From contig JAHFRR010000037.1 in the NCBI GenBank assembly GCA_023266165.1, positions 1 through 10,754 on the forward strand: 10,754 nt of DNA. The letters are read 5' to 3'. This DNA is from Thiotrichales bacterium (GTDB taxonomy: Bacteria; Pseudomonadota; Gammaproteobacteria; Francisellales; CACEW01). The position numbers and the translations under genes were made by a program. The notes under the pieces were generated by a model. It made no database searches. It saw nothing but the letters and a program-made list of their open reading frames with translations, and was not told where the DNA came from. Below are positions 6,935 to 10,754 of this stretch, one piece after another; positions within the stretch are counted from its first letter, which is position 1; the number at the start of each line of letters is the position of its first letter.

Positions 6935-7555
6935 ATGACAGAGAATACAGCACCAGAAAACCCAGCACCCCTCAAAAAAGGGCCCTTATGGCACAGCTCG
7001 CCTTCCAGCTTTCATTATGCGGGTACGTACTTGATTGCGATCATTGCGATCTGGATTTTACATATGATCCAGATGGCCCTATCTCCCGCACCGTATGAGT
7101 TGGTGATGGTCTATGGTGGCTGGTCGAGGCCCCTTGCAGACTGGTCTTTCAGTGATTGGCCCCTGATTGTGATTACACTGTGTTATCTCACCATGCTCGT
7201 GTTTATTGCCAGCGCGCTCTTTAAATATCTGCAGGCCAAGATGACGTCCTTCACGGTGGATAACGACCAAATCATTGTGCGTCAACTCAGCCCTGTAGGG
7301 ATTTTAGAGAAGCGTACCGAGCTGTATCGTCTGGTAGATTTTTCTAAAACACAGACGTTTGTGGATACCCTGTTTGGGCTCTCGACGTTGCAGCTCAGGT
7401 CTACAGATGCCAATACGCCTCTTGTAAAAGTCTATGGGATTCGAAACGGCGCAGCGGTCATTGCACTGATCCGAGAAGAAACCGAGCGGTGCCGTGTCTT
7501 GAAAGGTGTGCGGGAGATCACTTCGCCAGGCTATACGATTCCGGCAGACAAGTAA
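6935..7555 (+). CDS. Membrane protein with bacterial PH domain (bPH2, YdbS-like)
   Basis: 206 aa of unknown specific function. The N-terminal 27 residues are polar and Pro-rich with KK at 14-15. Two hydrophobic segments follow (about 29-49 and 76-97) around a Trp-rich loop (50-75). The rest is a soluble domain. Positive charge before TM1 and after TM2 suggests both ends are cytosolic. Residues about 103-188 fit the bPH2 fold (DUF304/YdbS type): FTVDNDQIIVRQ, then ELYRLVDFSKTQTFVDTLFGLSTL, then QLRSTDANTPLVKVYGI. Here the family pattern of a GxxTLxLxSTD strand followed by a YGI turn is visible. Start ATG 6935 has AGGAG at 6-nt spacing. The gene diverges from acs across 72 nt and its last 25 bp overlap the tail of queG on the other strand. 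Related proteins are thought to act in envelope or membrane processes, but I cannot assign a role. Confidence 0.8.
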   Translation: MTENTAPENPAPLKKGPLWHSSPSSFHYAGTYLIAIIAIWILHMIQMALSPAPYELVMVYGGWSRPLADWSFSDWPLIVITLCYLTMLVFIASALFKYLQAKMTSFTVDNDQIIVRQLSPVGILEKRTELYRLVDFSKTQTFVDTLFGLSTLQLRSTDANTPLVKVYGIRNGAAVIALIREETERCRVLKGVREITSPGYTIPADK

Positions 7556-8625
7556 TCGGGCGTGTGTTGTAGCAGGGCCCACTCGATATGCTCGCGAACC
7601 CATGAGCTGTATGGACTGACAGAGTCTGGTTTTTTAGGGTCTAGCTTTTCTTTCAAAGCCTGGATAACCATAGGCGAGGTAGGGGCATTGCCCAATGCGA
7701 TGGCAATGTTGCGAAGCCAAGACTCGAAACCTATCCGTCGGATAGGGGAGCCTTCCGTTTTGGCCAAAAACTCAGATTCAGTCCATGCAAATAATTCCAG
7801 TAGAGAGATGTGGTCTAACCCTCGCAAGCTTTGAAATCCAAGCTCTTGAGTAGGTTTGGCAAATTTATTCCAAGGGCAAAAGAGCTGGCAATCATCACAG
7901 CCGTAGATTCTATTACCAATGGCTTTTCGGAACTCAACGGGAATTGTGCCTTGCAGCTCGATGGTCAAGTAGGAGATGCAGCGCCTGGCATCAAGCTGAA
8001 AGGGTGCCACGATGGCTTGAGTGGGGCAGACGTTGATACAGGCCGTGCAGGTTCCGCAGTGGTTTTTCTCAAACGGAAGATCTTTGGGCAAATCAATGTC
8101 CAGAAGTAACGTACCCAAAAAAAACCAAGAACCCCCTTGGGGATGAATCACATTGGTATGCTTTCCCATAAAGCCCAGCCCAGCCTTGATGGCTAAAGGC
8201 TTTTCCAAGATAGGCGCGCTGTCTGCAAAGGCCCTATAACCAAAGGGCCCGATCTGTGCTTCAATTTTTTTCGCCAGTGTTTGAAGTTTTTTGCGAATGA
8301 TCTTATGATAATCTTTGTGATGGGCATAGCGGGCAATATTGGCCTGATGAGGGTTATCATAGGGGGTGTTAAGCTGCAGGCTTTCAGGCAGGTAATCCAT
8401 GCGCACCATAATGGCAGAGAGGGCGTTGGGCAGCAAGAACTCCCCGCGTGCGCGGTTGAGCCCATAACGCGCCATGTAGTCCATCTCGCCGTGGTATTGC
8501 TTGTGAAGCCAGTCTGTCAGGCGAGGCTCACTTAGCCCCAGATCTAAATCCGTGATGCCAATTGCTTGAAACCCTAGATCTTTCCCCCAGCGCTTAATCT
8601 GCTGGACAAGAGGCTCTAGAACCAT
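7531..8625 (-). CDS. queG: Epoxyqueuosine reductase
   Basis: 364 aa (E. coli 379). This cobalamin-dependent iron-sulfur enzyme catalyses the last step of queuosine synthesis, reducing epoxyqueuosine at wobble position 34 of the GUN tRNAs (Asp, Asn, His, Tyr). Visible features are GFQAIGITDLDLG near 18-30, ARYAHHKDYH near 98, the catalytic acid in RAFADSAPILEK (D135), and GFMGKHTN near 151. Two cluster-binding regions follow: CGTCTACINVCP (C190, C193, C196, C200), C216, and GCDDCQLFCPWN (C243, C246, C250). A C-terminal HEAT-like helical region covers about 265-345 and includes RRIGFESWLRNIAIALGN. ATG 8625 lies inside the last codons of dacA (10-bp overlap), so expression is probably coupled to dacA. 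The enzyme implies that the cell obtains cobalamin and queuine precursors, unless queuosine is scavenged. Confidence 0.97.
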   Translation of the reverse strand: MVLEPLVQQIKRWGKDLGFQAIGITDLDLGLSEPRLTDWLHKQYHGEMDYMARYGLNRARGEFLLPNALSAIMVRMDYLPESLQLNTPYDNPHQANIARYAHHKDYHKIIRKKLQTLAKKIEAQIGPFGYRAFADSAPILEKPLAIKAGLGFMGKHTNVIHPQGGSWFFLGTLLLDIDLPKDLPFEKNHCGTCTACINVCPTQAIVAPFQLDARRCISYLTIELQGTIPVEFRKAIGNRIYGCDDCQLFCPWNKFAKPTQELGFQSLRGLDHISLLELFAWTESEFLAKTEGSPIRRIGFESWLRNIAIALGNAPTSPMVIQALKEKLDPKKPDSVSPYSSWVREHIEWALLQHTPDYLSAGIV

Positions 8626-9896
8626 AAGGCAACGGTATCAGAAGCACGTCGGAACCAGTTCCCCTTAGGATCTGCTTTTAAAGCCACGATAGGGACGGTT
8701 TTAATCACTTTCCCGTTAGCGCTGAGGGTGACACTTCCCACAGTCTGACCGAGTGCTATAGGTGCCATGAGGGTCTTTGGCAGCGTGAGGCTGGCATTCA
8801 CCGTGAGCCCTGACTCATTGGGCAGGGTGACATACACAGGCGTTTGGGTGCCAATGGGCAGTGTTTTATCTTTGCCTTTGTAGATTCGCACGGTCTGGAT
8901 CACTTGATTTTGTGTATAGACGGAGAGTGTTTTGAAATACCTAAAGCCATAGTTGAGTAGCGCTCGACCGTATTCTGCGGCATGCATGTTGGTGTCTGCC
9001 CCCATCATCACCACAATCAAATGCCCTGGGGTATTAGGAAGCTTAGCTGTGCCAATCAGAGAGAATCCCGCCGCATTGGTCGAGCCGGTTTTCATGCCGT
9101 CGGCATTCGGATCAATGAACAAGAGCTTGTTGAAGTTGGCCTGACGGATGTTGTCATAGGTAAAGAATTTCACGCCAAACCAAGGCATAGCATTTGGGAA
9201 TTGGGTGACGATCGCGCGCGTGAGTACGGCCAAATCGCGTGCGCTGGAGTAATGGCTGGGTGCAGGAAGTCCCATCACATCTTGGAAATCCGTGTTGGTC
9301 ATCCCCAATTGCACGGAGGCTTGGTTCATCATGTTGACCATGTTTTCTTGAGAGCCTGCAATATAGTTGGCAAGCGTGACGGCGGCATCGTTGCCGGAAT
9401 CGACGATAATCCCCGAAATAAGATTTTGAACAGACACTTCTGAACCAGGGCTCAAGAACATGCGTGACCCACCTGTCGCCCATGCCACTGTAGGCACACG
9501 GACGTTATCAGTGAGATGAATCGTCCCATTTTGCAAGGCCTGTAAGGCGATATACATGAGCATCAACTTGGTGAGACTGGCAGGGGCAACACGCAAGTTG
9601 GGGTTGAATGCCGCAATCACATCGCCGCTTTGCGCTGACATCAAAAGATAACTGCTGACGTTGTTAAAACTGGGTGCTGTCGGAATCTGGCCTGACCAGG
9701 TTTGGGTGAGCGGGTTGACAGCAGGGGGCACAAAGCCTGCCGGTGCGGGAGGCACTTGAATATCCGTTGGCACTGTGGCGTTGACATCCACTGCGCCATA
9801 CCGATTCAGCGGCGGGCCATTCTGGGTTTGAGCGATCGCCATAGAGGCCACCGCAGCTAATACGAAACATCCCATCAGACTATTTTTAAATTTCAT
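8616..9896 (-). CDS. dacA: D-alanyl-D-alanine carboxypeptidase, PBP5/6 type
   Basis: 426 aa from ATG 9896, chosen because GGAG at 9908-9905 sits 8 nt upstream; a TTG at 9926 would only add ten residues ahead of the signal peptide. The enzyme trims the terminal D-Ala of peptidoglycan pentapeptides in the periplasm. The signal peptide is MKFKNSLMGCFVLAAVASMAIA with likely cleavage before QTQ. A Pro-rich linker of about 50 residues (23-75) precedes the catalytic domain and is absent from E. coli PBP5. Active-site motifs are SLTK (S107, K110), SGN (167-169) and KTG (269-271), with spacing typical of peptidase family S11. A beta-rich PBP5 C-terminal domain follows at roughly 315-415. The end, GNWFRRASDTVALWF, resembles the amphipathic membrane anchor. 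It could equally be named dacC; paralogues cannot be told apart here. Confidence 0.95.
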   Translation of the reverse strand: MKFKNSLMGCFVLAAVASMAIAQTQNGPPLNRYGAVDVNATVPTDIQVPPAPAGFVPPAVNPLTQTWSGQIPTAPSFNNVSSYLLMSAQSGDVIAAFNPNLRVAPASLTKLMLMYIALQALQNGTIHLTDNVRVPTVAWATGGSRMFLSPGSEVSVQNLISGIIVDSGNDAAVTLANYIAGSQENMVNMMNQASVQLGMTNTDFQDVMGLPAPSHYSSARDLAVLTRAIVTQFPNAMPWFGVKFFTYDNIRQANFNKLLFIDPNADGMKTGSTNAAGFSLIGTAKLPNTPGHLIVVMMGADTNMHAAEYGRALLNYGFRYFKTLSVYTQNQVIQTVRIYKGKDKTLPIGTQTPVYVTLPNESGLTVNASLTLPKTLMAPIALGQTVGSVTLSANGKVIKTVPIVALKADPKGNWFRRASDTVALWF

Positions 9897-9904
9897 GACC
9901 ACCG

Positions 9905-9908
9905 CTCC
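9905..9908 (-). promoter_or_regulatory. Ribosome binding site that sets the dacA start
   Basis: GGAG on the minus strand with 8-nt spacing to the ATG at 9896-9894. It supports the start that places a standard signal peptide at the N-terminus. Confidence 0.75.
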
Positions 9909-9946
9909 AGAAAGTATAAATCCCAATTCACTCTAAGACCCTGCTG

Positions 9947-9973
9947 ATTGTAGCGAATTGCTTGCGTTTTAAA
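9947..9973 (-). promoter_or_regulatory. Candidate dacA-queG promoter
   Basis: On the minus strand TACAAT (9952-9947, five of six bases) follows TTTAAA (9973-9968, four of six) with a short 15-bp spacer. The predicted leader is about 45 nt. Another -10-like TATACT closer to the ATG was not chosen because transcription from it would begin within the ribosome site. The 98-nt gap after fic leaves room for a separate promoter, but the -35 is weak. Confidence 0.4.
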
Positions 9974-9984
9974 AGAGGGTGATA

Positions 9985-9997
9985 TGAAAATTTTTCA
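9985..9997. repeat. AT-rich palindrome TGAAAA-T-TTTTCA at the end of fic
   Basis: A perfect 6-bp inverted repeat around one base that includes the fic stop codon, lying upstream of the candidate dacA -35. A one-base loop rules out a useful RNA hairpin, and there is no GC stem, so it is not an intrinsic terminator. It might be a protein site or chance. Confidence 0.25.
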
Positions 9998-10754
9998 CAA
10001 AATAGCTTGATACGCCTTGCCCAAACGATATCTCCGGTTTTTTTTAGAAAGATTCGTAATCTCCAAAAAACCATGAGCCACCCAAGTGTGGCAAAGCTTG
10101 CTGGCGGTTCTTGGTTGAAAACCAAAGAGGGCGGCAATATGGTTAGAGGTCACAGTGTCTTCGAGTTGAAATAGTGCCAATGCCTTGCGCTGTCTAGGGT
10201 CTAATGCTCTAAGCTGATGGCTTTGATCAGGTTGATTGATCATGTCAGGTGCTTGCATGCGCTTTAAAACACTTTCACATGCAATCGCCATCCCTTCAAG
10301 AAAGTATTCAACCCAAGGTGTAATATCTGCCTCAGAGCGTCCAAAATAATAGTTGTGTGAGGGCCCGATACTGATCGCCTGATAGTAGGCCATCAAATGG
10401 CGTGCATAATACTCTTCAAGGGAATATAGCCCTTTAAGATCATACCCGCCTAAGTGCAAAATGAAAGTCGTGAGAAGCCTGGCTGTGCGACCATTGCCGT
10501 CATAATAGGGGTGAATCGTTGCAAACTGATAGTGAGCAATTGCTGCGATCAGAGGACAAGGAAGTTTTTCTCGGTTCTGGGTAATCCAAGATGTCATTTG
10601 CGCCATCAAGGCAGGGACATCTTTCGCTTCTGGAGGTAGATAGATAATGGCAGGGGTTTGCCCATCGCGAATCACATTTTGCCCGTCACGATAAGCGGTG
10701 GGGGGCACTTTGCTGCGACCGTCATGCATGACAAGAGCATGCAGTGTCTGAATC
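9995..10754 (-). CDS. Fic-domain protein (putative AMPylase), N-terminus outside the window
   Basis: 252 codons are visible. The frame stays open to the right edge (upstream residues read IQTLHALV before an internal Met at 10729), so the start is missing. Fic enzymes usually transfer AMP from ATP to a hydroxyl of a target protein. The catalytic motif HPYYDGNGR lies at 10487-10513, with His, Asp, Asn and Arg intact; Tyr stands where HPF is most common, and I believe this Tyr is normal for this subfamily. The preceding YRDGQNVI and IIYLPPEAKDVPALM blocks and the following YSLEEYYARHLMAYYQAI and ADITPWVEYF blocks fit long Fic proteins of about 370 aa. The last 70 residues (RKALALFQLEDTVTSNHIAALFGFQPRTASKL onward) look like a winged helix-turn-helix. 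An inhibitory helix, if present, would be upstream and unseen. The target is unknown. TGA lies at 9997-9995, and dacA follows after 98 nt. Confidence 0.92.
   Translation of the reverse strand, partial: IQTLHALVMHDGRSKVPPTAYRDGQNVIRDGQTPAIIYLPPEAKDVPALMAQMTSWITQNREKLPCPLIAAIAHYQFATIHPYYDGNGRTARLLTTFILHLGGYDLKGLYSLEEYYARHLMAYYQAISIGPSHNYYFGRSEADITPWVEYFLEGMAIACESVLKRMQAPDMINQPDQSHQLRALDPRQRKALALFQLEDTVTSNHIAALFGFQPRTASKLCHTWVAHGFLEITNLSKKNRRYRLGKAYQAIL

Noticed and set aside
7304..7603. Antisense open frame over the end of the PH-domain gene
   Set aside because: No recognisable domain. The + strand gene has TM segments and a PH domain with a good ribosome site.
8982..9443. Long open frame (153 codons) antisense to dacA
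   Set aside because: It runs opposite conserved catalytic-domain codons, has His- and Arg-rich low-logic composition and no ribosome site. The dacA motifs clearly show the real strand.
9867..9896. Lipobox-like LMGC in the DacA signal peptide
   Set aside because: The cysteine is residue 10, ahead of the hydrophobic core. A normal AIA|QT signal peptidase I site follows, and PBP5 family members are not lipoproteins.
10487..10513. HPYYDGNGR as a degenerate Fic motif
   Set aside because: All catalytic and phosphate-binding residues are present. Tyr for Phe is conservative and, as far as I recall, usual in this subfamily.
1..10754. CRISPR array, IS element, tRNA or rRNA genes, riboswitch
   Set aside because: Gaps between genes are 177 nt or less, and none shows repeat-spacer structure, a cloverleaf, terminal repeats or a recognisable aptamer.

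Overview
The window is a densely packed bacterial chromosome segment. Every gene I recognise has its closest recalled relatives in Gammaproteobacteria: E. coli-type LplA, SerRS, Ndk, RlmN, RsmJ, Acs, QueG and PBP5. The adjacent ndk-rlmN pair is also typical of that class. Moderate base composition, short intergenic gaps and five overlapping gene junctions suggest a compact genome, possibly of a Legionellales-like or other host-associated lineage. That placement is an inference from memory of protein similarity, not a search result.

Layout from left to right. The 3' end of prs (PRPP synthetase) enters on the + strand (1-239). It faces a minus-strand operon, serS-lplA (2653 to 300; seryl-tRNA synthetase, then lipoate-protein ligase A), separated by only 2 nt. 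A 177-nt divergent control region (2654-2830) carries a strong-looking ndk promoter and a T-rich leader. It drives ndk-rlmN on the + strand (2831-4347), whose stop and start overlap. Tail-to-tail with rlmN, overlapping it by 31 bp, is rsmJ (5021 to 4317). rsmJ is itself start-overlapped with acs (6862 to 5018). A 72-nt divergent region separates acs from a two-TM membrane protein with a bacterial PH domain (6935-7555). That gene overlaps the tail of queG (8625 to 7531). queG starts inside the end of a PBP5-type D,D-carboxypeptidase gene, dacA (9896 to 8616). The window ends inside a minus-strand Fic-domain gene with a C-terminal winged-helix-like tail (10754 to 9995).

Functionally this is mostly housekeeping. 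Nucleotide supply is covered by prs and ndk. Translation and RNA modification are covered by serS, rlmN (23S A2503 and tRNA A37), rsmJ (16S G1516) and queG (queuosine in tRNA). Acyl and cofactor metabolism is covered by acs and lplA, and cell-wall maturation by dacA. Accessory or poorly characterised elements are the Fic protein and the PH-domain membrane protein. All coding regions inside the window look intact. No intergenic gap exceeds 300 bp, and I see no tRNA, rRNA, CRISPR array, IS element or convincing intrinsic terminator.

I did not find a clearly new multi-gene system. The items most worth a second look are the ndk initiation region (GC-rich discriminator followed by GG and seven T), the overlapping convergent gene tails, the Fic gene next to dacA, and the uncharacterised PH-domain protein sharing a control region with acs.
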